From Ashinkailepas kermadecensis (Eukaryota > Arthropoda > Thecostraca > Neolepadidae), in NCBI GenBank assembly GCA_034440615.1, contig JAOTOM010005144.1:483501-547500 (forward strand): a DNA stretch of 64,000 nucleotides, written 5' to 3'. Made by a program: the position numbers and the translations under genes. The notes beneath the pieces are model-generated. The model worked only from the letters and a program-made list of their open reading frames with translations, had not been told where the DNA came from and made no database searches. Shown piece after piece: positions 23,336-33,200 of the stretch. Position 1 is the first letter of the stretch. Each line of letters begins with the position of its first letter.

Positions 23336-23450
23336 TCTGATTCAACAAGATACTCGGCACAAGGTATTCGGTAGTGATACTCGGTACCAGGTACTCAGTA
23401 CAAGGTACTCGATACACGGCACTCGGCACTAGGTACTTGGTACTACACGT
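23336..23450. repeat. Degenerate 10-bp (ACTCGGTACA)-type minisatellite
   Basis: About ten drifting copies of TACTCGGTAC / AAGGTACTCG with CACGGCACTCGG variants. Confidence 0.75.
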
Positions 23451-24029
23451 ATACGTGCACAGCACGACGAATACCGTAGCTCAGCAGACACAGAACACCA
23501 ACTCAAATGTGTATATCAATGACACACATACCTGAGGTATGTACCTGCATTCTGAAGTGCATGGTATCACCGTGTCAGGTTGAAAGTTCAGAATCGTTTG
23601 CACTCGGTTCCGGAATATGCACAAATCACATGTCATGCCAGAGCATCACCACAATAGTTATATGATAGCCAGGGAGGTAATCGTGATTATGCTGCACATG
23701 TACTTGTACTGTATATTTGCTCCTGATATCATCATGATACCGCCAAGAGTGTGTGTAGCTTTGTATGCTTTTGGAATGGCACCTGCCCAAATGTTGGTTT
23801 TGCACTCCCAATAATTTCGACCTTTAACATGAGACACTATGTGGTATGATCTCCTCAATCCATTTGAGCCTGTCCATTGCCTTCATATATTGTGCCCTCC
23901 CAATAATATTCAGAAACCTATACCTATTGAGATCGCAGCCGACAGACCGCAGTCGTCAGGGTATGAAGTTCGGACGGTGACTGTTAGACGCTGCATAACA
24001 GCAACCTTCCAGCGCCACAACAGGTCGCC
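23451..24029. other. No gene recognised
   Basis: Short overlapping open frames on both strands without recognised domains. Confidence 0.5.
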
Positions 24030-24310
24030 AGGGTTGGATTTGTGCTTTGTAATCCTGGATGTGGAGAGGAAAAGTTTTAGAGAATCGAATAGGGAGAGGA
24101 TATGGTTCTTCAAACCTGTGACATCAGAATATCAGTGTGCATTTTCCATTGCATCTTGAGCACTCGGTCACAGAACAGCTCCTTGCCATACAGCATCACT
24201 CAACCTTCAATCGATAAAACAAGAGGATAATATTCTGGAAACGATAATGTTCCGGATGTCAAAATTCCAGGAACATCCTATTTTTTTTCAAGCCTGCACG
24301 TGACACTGGC
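24030..24310 (+). repeat. Dispersed repeat Y, copy 1
   Basis: Blocks such as GGATTTGTGCTTTGTAATCC, TGGATGTGGAGAGGAAAAG and ACAGCATCACTCAACC recur in the same order at 38150-38385. Identity by eye is roughly 70%. The class of repeat is unknown. Confidence 0.6.
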
Positions 24311-24880
24311 AAACCATGCAGTTACGCTCTATAGATGTTGTAGTGTCAAGCATGGTCAACAATATCTGTGACATACAGGGAATTTTCATCATCGGGATGT
24401 TATTTCAATTCTTGTTAGGATTCAGGCACTATGTCGAAAAAAATGTCAAGAAAGATATGTGGGAGGAACGCAATCGATAATGATATTTAAGTGGTTGATG
24501 AATTGTTGTCAACACTACAATCTAAATATGTTACAAAAACGTTAACAAACCCAAAGTAGTTATACATTTTCTCGTGCGACGCCAATTCCCTTTATCACGA
24601 AGCTGGTGCACACGACGGAACACCGATCTTGTGTCTGTCTTTGTCTGCTGCCTTGCTGGTAACTTGTTCATGAGACTGTCATCAAGCCAGCAACTTATTC
24701 TTTGACATTAGCCGTTGTTCTCCAATGCTAATTGCCATAGCAATGTTTCAATTCCACCTGAACAACTAGACAATGTTGTATGTTACAACAACTGTTAATG
24801 CAACAATGCTATAACCATTTTCAAAGAGAGCTATGATGTGAAGTGATGAAAGGCTCATGAACAACAGAAGTAGCTTTGGG
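24311..24880. other. 3' flank of the FADD-like gene
   Basis: AT-rich. On the minus strand this is downstream of the FADD-like frame and would contain its 3' UTR if the frame is the true terminal exon. Confidence 0.4.
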
Positions 24881-26176
24881 CTAGCAGCATACAAAGCACC
24901 GAGGCACATGAGAAGTATTACCCATCTTCAATTTTTCCCGATTGTGTCCTAGTAACAACTGGCACCAATCTGGAGTTTCCTGTGCCCACTGGACCTGTTG
25001 CTGGTCCGAAGAACACTCGGGCGAGTGCTCCGCGGTACGACCAATGAACACCGACCCCTCCGACTTGTGGATAGGAAACACAGCTGCTTTTGGGCCCATC
25101 TCCCAGTCTCCGACCTTTCTGCTCCAATGCTTTTCATCATGATTCACACCACTCAACATGTTGGGGAGCCCAGGACGAGGGAACATCTGCAGCTGAGTGC
25201 AGGGTTTGGGTGGCGACGCTGTGCGTGGTGCACGCTCCGTCTCGGGTACGACTCGGCTCACACCGCCAGCTGGACCCCGGTCGTGCAGCCACAGCCGCAG
25301 CTGCTGGCACAGCCGGTGCCAGCCGCAGGCGGCCAGTCGGTCCACCAGGTCGCGCTCCACATCCAGCTGTCCGGCGCGGCTCATGTACATCAGCAGGAGG
25401 GCGCGCGCGCTCTCCACCAGACTGGCAGCTGTGTCGCAGTGCAGCGCCGCCAGCTCGTGCCGACTGAGCTGCGGCAGCGCAGCTCCCAGCTGCAGGTAGC
25501 GCGGGCCCAGCCGCTCCGCCAGGAACTCCACCAGGAGGTAGCGGTGCTGCGCCTGCACGTCTGGCACGGCCGAGACTGGCCGGTCCAGCACCGCCTGCAC
25601 GTCTGGCACGGCCGAGACTGGCCTGTCCAGCACCGCCTGCACGCTCAGGTGACACGCCGACCACGATGCTTCAGATGACGCGCCGGCCGACGGTGGCAGC
25701 GTCGTCACCGGACGTAGCCCTGCATCAGTGCACCTGTCGACGGCATCAGCTGACCGCCGGCGGGCCGTCTCTGTGCGGAGCGCGGCGGCAGACCAGGGTC
25801 CACCACTCGGCCACATTGGGCTGCCCGGCGATTCTCTGTCGTATCCTCTGGCCACCGAATCGGACGGATGAAGGACGCCCAAGCCGTGTCGACTCTCGAA
25901 CCGGCGGGCCAGCTCCAGCGCGTCCCAGCAGCCGGCCACGTCCGAGGCGTGCACCAGCGCGTGCACGTTGTTGACGGAGAGCAGGCCGACCTCCTGCACG
26001 GCTGCCAGCGCGCCTTCCAGCGTGTCGGCCGAAGCGGCCTCCCTGCCTACGTACGTCGCAAGAAAGTACTTGAGACACGCCACGGCCTCGATGTCGCACT
26101 GCCGCCAGAGGCCGACCACGGCCACCTTCAGACGCTCATACTCGTGAGCTATGCTGTCCACGTAGCCTGGCTGCAT
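24881..26176 (-). CDS. FADD-like adaptor with death-effector and death domains
   Basis: Likely couples death-receptor or IMD-type complexes to an initiator caspase in the cytoplasm. The first ATG after an in-frame TAG (near 26247) is at 26176, giving 431 residues. Residues about 6-94 resemble a death-effector domain: a hydrophobic helix 1, ACLKYFLATYV, then a helix ending VQEVGLLSVNNVHALV, matching the 'LKFL...LEekGLLspdnl..L' pattern. Residues about 213-296 resemble a death domain: VEFLAERLGPRYLQLGAAL, LSRHELAAL, then a Leu-rich helix and LVDRLAACGWHRLCQQL. DED followed by DD is the FADD order. The linker carries an exact 13-residue tandem duplication (VLDRPVSAVPDVQ). Human FADD is about 208 residues; the extra length is linker plus a 135-residue tail with no recognised domain. 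A GTGAGC donor-like site just after the death domain (about 25255) could mean the tail is intronic. Confidence 0.62.
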   Translation of the reverse strand: MQPGYVDSIAHEYERLKVAVVGLWRQCDIEAVACLKYFLATYVGREAASADTLEGALAAVQEVGLLSVNNVHALVHASDVAGCWDALELARRFESRHGLGVLHPSDSVARGYDRESPGSPMWPSGGPWSAAALRTETARRRSADAVDRCTDAGLRPVTTLPPSAGASSEASWSACHLSVQAVLDRPVSAVPDVQAVLDRPVSAVPDVQAQHRYLLVEFLAERLGPRYLQLGAALPQLSRHELAALHCDTAASLVESARALLLMYMSRAGQLDVERDLVDRLAACGWHRLCQQLRLWLHDRGPAGGVSRVVPETERAPRTASPPKPCTQLQMFPRPGLPNMLSGVNHDEKHWSRKVGDWEMGPKAAVFPIHKSEGSVFIGRTAEHSPECSSDQQQVQWAQETPDWCQLLLGHNREKLKMGNTSHVPRCFVCC

Positions 26177-26473
26177 GTAATCGGCGGCGACGCACTGGTT
26201 CGCACTGCGAGGAGCCCACGCCGACAGCACTCTCTCACAAGACTAGACCTATGTAGCCGCGCGCATTTTTCTAGTACCGACTATCGGCGCCCGGACGCGC
26301 GGCGGCGTGACTCAGCAGCGCGCGGGCACGGTGTTTCCCGGCGGGAGGTGGGGGGAGGGACCGACTTCCGACCACCGATGAGTCACACTGGTGCGGCACG
26401 GTCGGCCCACTGCCAGCAATGACGCAACCAGTAGCCAAGTCCGGGGACGGGCTGTTGGCGGCCAGAATGAACG

Positions 26474-26576
26474 TGACGTCATGCACAGGCAGGTGACAAG
26501 GCGTCGTTGTATTCCCCGAAATAAGCTTGTTCTGTGAGTATAAAACGTTGTCTAATGAAGCTGTGGGCTGTGTCAT
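26474..26576 (+). promoter_or_regulatory. CRE plus TATA promoter-like pair, divergent from FADD-like gene
   Basis: A perfect CRE palindrome TGACGTCA at 26474-26481 and TATAAAA at 26539-26545, with an initiator-like TCATAC about 30 bp downstream (26573). This spacing resembles the neuropeptide F promoter in this window (CRE, about 50 bp, TATA). It points rightward, away from the FADD-like gene. No coding exon is recognised downstream; a donor-like CAG/GTTATG occurs near 26614. It might be the start of an unrecognised transcript. Confidence 0.35.
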
Positions 26577-26714
26577 ACCTTTCAACTTCGGTTGTGCGAA
26601 TTATGCAACTTCCAGGTTATGCAAATAGGAAATATTGCATGAATTTAACAGGAAGAAGATGCAACTAATAATTTTGTTTAGTCAAAGCTATAATGGGCTA
26701 TAATAGGCTGGCCC

Positions 26715-26840
26715 GGTAATCAAAAATGGCGCATTAGATGGAACAAGAAATTTGGGTATTTGCATCTAGTGGCCAGGATTTAGTCCAGGGGGAGGGGTGG
26801 GGCAAATACATCTAAACAGGGTCCCCTATCTACGGAGGGC

Positions 26841-26846
<6 letters not shown>
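26715..26846 (+). repeat. GTAGCCAGG-family repeat, copy 2
   Basis: At 26771 the word GTGGCCAGGATTTAGTCC is followed by a G-rich patch and GGTCCCCTATCTACGGAGG, matching the copy at 9789. The preceding AGATGGAACAAGAAATTT (about 26737) matches, inverted, 29915-29930. It abuts a (TA)n tract. Confidence 0.7.
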
Positions 26847-27294
<448 letters not shown>

Positions 27295-27296
27295 CG

Positions 27297-27745
27297 AATA
27301 TTTTGGGAAAGGTTTCCTTTTATGCATACCGAATTGAGGGCGACAGCGTTCTCTTCGTATATTCTCTTCGTATATTTTCTTCTTATTTAAGCTTTCTTGT
27401 CTTCAAACGCATGTTCTATGATTATCAGTAAGATTATATAAAATAAATCCAAGCGGTGCAATTATTAACCCGGTTGTTGTAATGTAAGTATAGGAAGTCA
27501 GCATCGATGTGGAACAGATCAAAGTTATTATATTTTATCGACGCTTCAACCAGCCTTGACCATTTTCAGGAACTAACACAGTACGAATCACGTAGATGCA
27601 ATGCAAGCATAAACATTGAGTGATGATATACACAGTTTCAATTACGACACTTCCTATGCTAAAGTCACGCGTCAAATCAAACGGGAACGCATATGAATAT
27701 TTCGTTAAATACGCTCATCAGATACGCAGTGGTTACAATACAAGG
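27297..27745 (-). repeat. PLE B left inverted arm
   Basis: Reverse complement of about 28995-29404. Outer end on the minus strand reads [13 protein letters not shown] then, shifted, [10 protein letters not shown]. Confidence 0.85.
27539..27571 (-). ncRNA. Hammerhead-like motif, left arm of PLE B
   Basis: Minus strand: CCTGAAAATG, GTCAAGGCTGGT, TGAAGCGTCG. Compared with CUGANGA...GAAAC...GUC, position G8 is A and GAAAC has become GAAGC. Probably inactive. Confidence 0.4.
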
Positions 27746-27807
27746 TACACAATACACAATGCACAATAGTCATGCTGCACAAAGCACAACGCAAGCACGC
27801 AGAACAC

Positions 27808-28357
27808 TCATGTGGGCGTTATATGTCTATATCGTACAGGGGCAGATAAGGTGCGAGTGTGTCCTCGTGCGTGCATTGATGGTGGGGCTGTTTCACGGCT
27901 GTGGATGGCTTCAGTTGCCGTCAGGCGCCGCCGATCACGACAGTGTAGCAGGATGGTAGTGCTGGCTGTGAGTAGGTGTTCGGTGAGATCGTGTGCTGTG
28001 CTCTGTTGAATGATGGCTTTTGGATCATCATCCTGGAGGTGCATGGTAAGGCGGCGGCTGAGTGTCGTAGTTGTGTGACCGATGCAGTGCACGTTACGGG
28101 TTTCGCAGTCCACAGTAATGCACTTGAAACGATATACTGCATCGGTCTGTTGCAATGTGGTAGGTTTGAAAGTGTTGTTTTGTAGAACGATGGATGCTGT
28201 TTTTGGTGTCTGGTAGTAAACAACCAAACGAATTTTGCGATCTTGCTGGACAAGTGTGGTGTTTTTTAAGACAATGTCGCATATTGCCTTTCATCCTTCC
28301 TCCATACAGGGGTGATCGTGTTTTTGTAGTGGGCTTTGATGCATTTGCTGGTGTCAT
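27808..28357 (-). pseudogene. GIY-YIG endonuclease domain of PLE B
   Basis: Minus frame LVVYYQTPKTASIVLQ (connector) then AVYRFKCITVDC, NVHCIGHTTTTLSRRLTMHL: the GIY-YIG core with YIG changed to CIG. The tail ATEAIHSRETAPPSMH is a diverged EAIYI(R)...IN block. A frameshift separates the upstream linker (RKDERQ) from the connector. Confidence 0.8.
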
Positions 28358-28425
28358 GGGGTGTGTGTCTCGAGTTGGCGTGATTGATGTGCTGGTGTAT
28401 CATGTCATGGGATAATTCGTCAAAA
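28286..28425 (-). repeat. PLE linker, direct repeat unit 2 (in normal context)
   Basis: 140 bp nearly identical to 28796-28935. On the minus strand it reads DELSHDMIHQHI ... HYKNT, preceded by LLVNNG-stop-SNADF and followed by the GIY-YIG connector, which is the usual order. Confidence 0.85.
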
Positions 28426-28439
28426 TCGGCATTGCTCTA

Positions 28440-28946
28440 CCCGTTATTCACGAGCAGCTGACGTACGCGGAAGAGCTCGCGGTGAACGAGGTGCCACGAG
28501 GAACAATATTTGATCGCTTTCCTCACGTATACCCGGATCAAGCCGCGTCTGTATAGCTATCAGTGCAATCTCCCTCGCCGTTCATGCATCGTCTAAGGCT
28601 TGTAGGCTTTGCGTATTCGTCAGTTTTGATTTTTTTTCACCACTAGCATCGATCATGAGGTCCGAAAAGGAAGCTTATTACTAACATTCAGTTCTACGGT
28701 AAATCCTAGCCCAGATTCTGCCTTCAGTTTTGCTTTCAGAGCATGAAGATCATCAACACTGACCACATCAACGAAAATATCATACATGTACCTTTGCCTT
28801 TTATCCTTCCTCCATGCAGGGGTGCTCGTGTTTTTGTAGTGGATTTTGATGCATTTGCTGGTGTCATGATGGGTTTGTCTGGAGTCGGCGTGAGTGATGT
28901 GCTGGTGTATCATGTCATGGGATAATTCGTCAAAACGGTGGTACAT
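28440..28946 (-). pseudogene. Reverse transcriptase segment of PLE B
   Basis: Minus strand: RYMYDIFVDVVSVDDLHALK and ESGLGFTVELNVSNKLPF match the catalytic YxDD-to-'FLDV' region of Penelope RTs, with the catalytic YVDD altered to YMYD (first Asp lost). After further thumb sequence the frame gives HRELFRVRQLLVNNG. The upstream fingers are missing: a duplicated linker (28796-28935) is fused directly to the palm. Confidence 0.8.
28796..28935 (-). repeat. PLE linker, direct repeat unit 1 (misplaced upstream of RT)
   Basis: Same linker as 28286-28425 but placed before the RT palm, with reading frame RFDELSHDMIHQHITHADS continuing into WRKDKRQRYMYDIF. This order is abnormal and implies recombination or template switching between tandem copies. 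Confidence 0.85.
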
Positions 28947-28994
28947 GAACGGTCAATCGGAGTTTTCATGCAGCACTTTTCCTTCAACATAGCT

Positions 28995-29402
28995 CTTTCT
29001 TGTATTGTGATCATTGCAAGTCTGTTGAGCGTATTTCACGAAATATTCATATACGTTCCCTTTTGATTTGACGCGTGCATTCAGTATGTGTCGTAATTGA
29101 AACTGCATATATCATCAATCAATTGTATGCTTGCATTCCACCTCTGTAATTAGTACTGTGTTAGTTCCTGAACATGGTCAAGGCTGATTGAAACGTCGAC
29201 AAAATATAGTGACTTCTAATCACGATTTGTTCCACATCGATGCTGACTTCCAATGCTATTTACATTATAACAGCCATGTTAATAATTGCACCGCTTGGAG
29301 ATATTTTATATAATGTTACTGATAATCATAGAGAATGCGTTCGAAGACTAGAAGGTTTAAATAAGAAGACAAACGCAGAGAAGGCTGTCTCGTTTAATTC
29401 GG

Positions 29403-29404
<2 letters not shown>
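28995..29404 (+). repeat. PLE B right inverted arm
   Basis: Inverted copy of the left arm. The frame opening near 29240 contains NKKTNAEKAVSFNSAY and continues into (TA)n as IYIYIY, exactly the structure seen in PLE A. Confidence 0.85.
29167..29199 (+). ncRNA. Hammerhead-like motif, right arm of PLE B
   Basis: CCTGAACATG, GTCAAGGCTGAT, TGAAACGTCG. GAAAC and GUC are intact; in the CUGANGA box the G8 position is C. Near-canonical but probably inactive. Confidence 0.5.
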
Positions 29405-29462
<58 letters not shown>

Positions 29463-29474
29463 TATATATATAGT
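29405..29474. repeat. (TA)n microsatellite
   Basis: About 33 TA units bounded on the left by the PLE B arm and on the right by the CCAAGTATTTAACCATC repeat family (inverted). Confidence 0.97.
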
Positions 29475-29475
29475 C

Positions 29476-29628
29476 GGTAAAGATGGTTAAATACTTGGGA
29501 AGATAAAGCACAACGCGCTGGCGTGGCTAATACGAGACCTGCAATGAAGGTCCAACAGCCCGGTAAAGACCAGAAGAAAAACCAAACCATTTCGCTGCAG
29601 AAGCAACCAAGAAAAGAAAACATATTGC
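29476..29628 (-). repeat. Dispersed repeat Z (CCAAGTATTTAACCATCTTT end), copy 1
   Basis: On the minus strand it shares, in order, GCAGCGAAATGGTTTG, TTTTTCTTCTGGTC, GGGCTGTTGGACCTT and CCAAGTATTTAACCATCTTT with 57950-58067. Both copies end at a (TA)n tract. Confidence 0.8.
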
Positions 29629-30058
29629 GGAAAACAAAGAGACGTTAACACATCTCTGTGAAGGAATGGATTTCATTGGCTTGAGTAAAAGTACGAGTGC
29701 TCATCTTTAAGGACACAATTGCGTCTTTCTGTTATCGGCCACGTTCAGTAATTGTTCAATAGAAGTGTTCATGATAAGGGTGGGGCCCAGTGCCGCAGAA
29801 AGGATATTCCTAGGGCGCCCCGACCAAAAAAAATCAAGGAAAAACAGAAAGCTTCTGCCGCAAAAGCGCGTTTAAAAATTATGGTTTTGCATGGTGAAAA
29901 TCTTAAAATTTCTTGTTCCGTCTAGTATATTTGGTTAGCGAATGGGGCGAGGCCCGTACCCCCCCCCAGATGATTCGCCTCTGTTGGGACCCATATTTTT
30001 AAGTCTTTTCAACATCGTCGTAGGTTCTCGAAATGACACTAGTACTGTGATTTTCAAT
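29629..30058. repeat. Decayed repeat related to the GTAGCCAGG family
   Basis: AAATTTCTTGTTCCGTCTAG (29912) matches, inverted, the copy at 26715. TCTTTTCAACATCGTCGTAG (30005) matches the right flank of the copy at 9789. Contains a C9 run near 29960. Confidence 0.5.
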
Positions 30059-30059
30059 G

Positions 30060-30229
30060 GTCGGTTGTAAAAGCCATCTGTGCCCGAGATTCAAAACCAG
30101 TCCAATCTGTCTTCCTCAAGTTCCAACGTAGCGGCCGTACCCCCAGAACTATGCCTCTCCGAAAAGTCAACCATACCGGATAGTGATCACCTCCGAGGAA
30201 GTCATCATGAACTGACCATTCGAACTGCT
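30060..30229 (-). pseudogene. LINE A ORF2 endonuclease C-terminus
   Basis: Minus strand reads FEWSVHDDFLGGDHYPV, then VRPLRWNLRKTDWTGFES, ending at a TGA. This is the SDHxP block and following segment of APE-type endonucleases of jockey/I LINEs. It lies just beyond the A-tail of LINE B and is a different sequence from LINE B's own endonuclease, so it is the interrupted older element. Together with the gag at 35560-36480 it brackets LINE B. Confidence 0.75.
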
Positions 30230-30234
30230 GAGTC

Positions 30235-33200
30235 TTTTTTTTTTTTTTTTTCCCTAAATCTTTAGCGGAGGCAAAGTGCCATCTGCTAGAGATTGCTACG
30301 TTAAAGAAGGAAATACGTTAATCCGGCTTATGTGACATCCGGTTATATCAACTAGTCAAGAAAGGAGAGACGCCGTCAAACAAGAAACATGGCGTAGAGG
30401 GACGATACACGCATGGCATACACGTACATGTTCAGACATACATACAGACACTCATGACAGTGGAAGGACATTTGGAGGGTGGACAGCTTCACAGCCTACG
30501 GAGAGGCTCCACTGCCCACCTGTAACCTGGATGGCGAAGCGGAGGCCTGTCACCCAGAGCGAGTCGTGGGATTCAGGCCCGACCTTGTATGTGTAGGTGT
30601 ATGTTTTAAGTTAAAGCTTGGAAACCCCTAAAAAGGGGAAAACCAAGCTGCATGGAAAACCCGTAGGTAAAAAACCAAGCGCAATTTAAAAGGAAATCCG
30701 TCCGTATTAGCCAAATTGGATCGGATCCTGTCTACCTAGTGTGAGATAACCTATATGTATGTGTTTTGCGACGACGGAGAGGAAGAGATGTGGAGCGGAG
30801 TCATACAGCCAGTACGGAGTGTGGCGCGTGTCTTATAACTTTTATCAGGCTAGCTTGGAACAGGAAAATGCAACGGAGGCTTTATATCAGTTCGGAGAGT
30901 TTGGTGTCCTGTAGGAAGCGGAAGAGTAACTCGAGGAGTGCCGGGTGGTCATTCCCGAGGAGAGCTCGAAGCGAAAGTTGTGAATGGATCTTGGCGAAAT
31001 ACTGCATGATATAGCGAAGGTGAGGAGCATATGCTGGACAGTCAAGTAAGATATGGGTGACAGTAAGGCGTACGTGACATGTGCTACAAAGTGGAAGGCG
31101 GTGAGGTCTATGAAAAATATAATTGTGTGTCAATTTGGTGTGTCCCAGGCGAAGTCTGGCGAGTACCACCTCGTTCAGACGAGTGTGCTGGTTGGAGGAG
31201 GGCCAGCTGGAGAGTGTGGGCTTGATGGTGTGTAGGTGTGTGGTGTTGTGTGACCAGCAGGCCTGAATATACTTTTTAAACAGATTATTTGTGAGGGATA
31301 AAAGATCCCCGGGGGGCACAGGGGCTCCATTGTTATCGGGGAGGTCGATCGCCGCGCGGGTGAGACCGTCAACCCTTTCATTTCCCGGGATACCCGTATG
31401 TCCAGGGATCCAGAGCAGGGTGAGTGGAAAGTGTGCGTGGTTGGCATTGCAGAGGTGTCGGATGGCGTGGAGCGTGTGGTGTGTGGTGTTGTGTATTGCG
31501 GCGAGGGCGTCCACGGAGGATCGTGAGTCAGTGCGTATTGTAGTAGGGGTAGTGATGTGTTGCGCAGTGATGTGTTGTAGGCAAGTGAGTATGGCGACTA
31601 GTTCTGCTGTGTATACCGAATGGTGAAGTGTTCATTTGGTTTGACCAGTGTCGGGCCCACCGCACCAGGCGGTTCCCGTACCGTTGCTGGTACGTGAGCC
31701 GTCCGTGTAGAAGAAGGTGTGTTGTGGGTGGGCCTCTTGATATTCAAAAAACTTAATTTGGACTTCGATGGGGGTGAGCAGGATTTTATTTTGCCGAAAG
31801 AGATACTCGAGTTTGGGGGTGTTTCATGTGCCAAAATTGGAGAAGGGGGGGGAACCCGGTCAGGGGTAACCTCCGGAAATTTCAGTGTGGATGTGAGAAC
31901 CTGCTTCAAGTGAATGGCAATGCTGTATTTATTTTTGTTTTTGGAACGCCGAACCGAGGGTTTAGTCCATGCCACATTGGAAGGGTGATTTAGCTGTGCT
32001 GTTGTCCTGAAGTGGTATCTGACGAGTTGTAGTGTTCTGCGTTGTTGTATGCTAGGGAGGTTGGTCTTACCCCGGAGGCTAGTGATAGGTGTGGTGCAGT
32101 GTGCTCCGGTGATGAGGCGGAGTGAGTGGTTTTGTGTGCATTCCAGTGACTTGGTGAGTGTTGGAGATATATTATCGAAGATAAACGCATTGTATTCCAG
32201 GATTGAACGAATCAGTGCAATGTACATTTTGGTAAGAGTCGTCCTGTCTGCACCCCAGTCGCGACCGCAGATGCAGCGCAGGAGATTGAGTCGAACAGCA
32301 CAGCGCTGTTTAATATAGGTGATGTGGGGGCTAAAATAAAGTCCTTTGTCGAGGATAATTCCGAGATATTTGAAGGAGGTTTGGAGGGGGATAATTTGAT
32401 CGCGAAAGCGGAGCGGTTTGCTAGGCGGGATGTGTCTGGGAAGCCGGGAAAAGAGCATAGTGACCGATTTGGTGGGGGAGATCTGTAGCCCCCAGAGGGA
32501 GCACCATGAATCAATGTGGTTCATGGCGAGTTGTACAAAGTGATTAGCTGAATCTGCCGATGGGTGTGTACACCAAATAGCCAAATTATCGGCATGGAGA
32601 GAATATTCTAGATGGGGAGAAATTTGGGGAAGTTGTTCTAATACGTCGTTGATCATAATAAGAAAGAGGGTTGGAGATAGGACGCTGCCTTGCGGGACGC
32701 CTTGGTCAAGAGTGTGGGGCCGGGAATGAATGTTGCCGCAGCGGACGACGAAGGAGCGATTTTCTAGAAAGTTGGTGATAAAGGTGGCCATTCTGCCCTT
32801 GATACCAATGTGGTGTAATTTAATTCGAAGGGCAGAACTATGTACTTTGTTAAACGCGGATGTTAGGTCTAAAAAAGGGCGATGGTTTCGGATCTTTTCC
32901 CGAAACCACACTGGATTGAGTCCACAATTTCGATCAGGTTGTCAGTGGTGCTTCGCCTTGGTCGGAAGCCGCTCTGAAAGGGAGATATAATTTTGTTGTT
33001 TTCGAGATAGACTCTGTTTCGTCCATTGATCATGCGCTCAAAAATTTTGCAAGCACAACTAGTGAGATAGATAGGACGATAGCTAGAGGGGAGATGTCGA
33101 GGTTTAGAAGGCTTAGGTATCGGAATAATGATACTAGTAGACCAAGAAGGTGGAAAAGTGCCGTCAGTCCATAATTTATTTAGCGCCGAGAGGAGGTTAT

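Larger units (their letters stand above)
27294..29404 (-). mobile_element. Penelope-like element B with inverted arms
   Basis: Left arm 27297-27745 and right arm about 28995-29404 are inverted repeats that share GAAGTCAGCATCGATGTGG, the hammerhead-like motif and GATTATCAGTAA blocks. Between them, on the minus strand, lie RT-palm, thumb/linker and GIY-YIG segments. A linker segment is duplicated (28286-28425 and 28796-28935). Both outer ends are N-terminal PLE coding segments running into (TA)n. The element is defective: stops, frameshifts and an altered RT motif. Confidence 0.85.

Noticed and set aside
26177..26230. Longer start for the FADD-like protein
   Set aside because: The upstream extension begins with GTG, and the first ATG in frame is at 26176.
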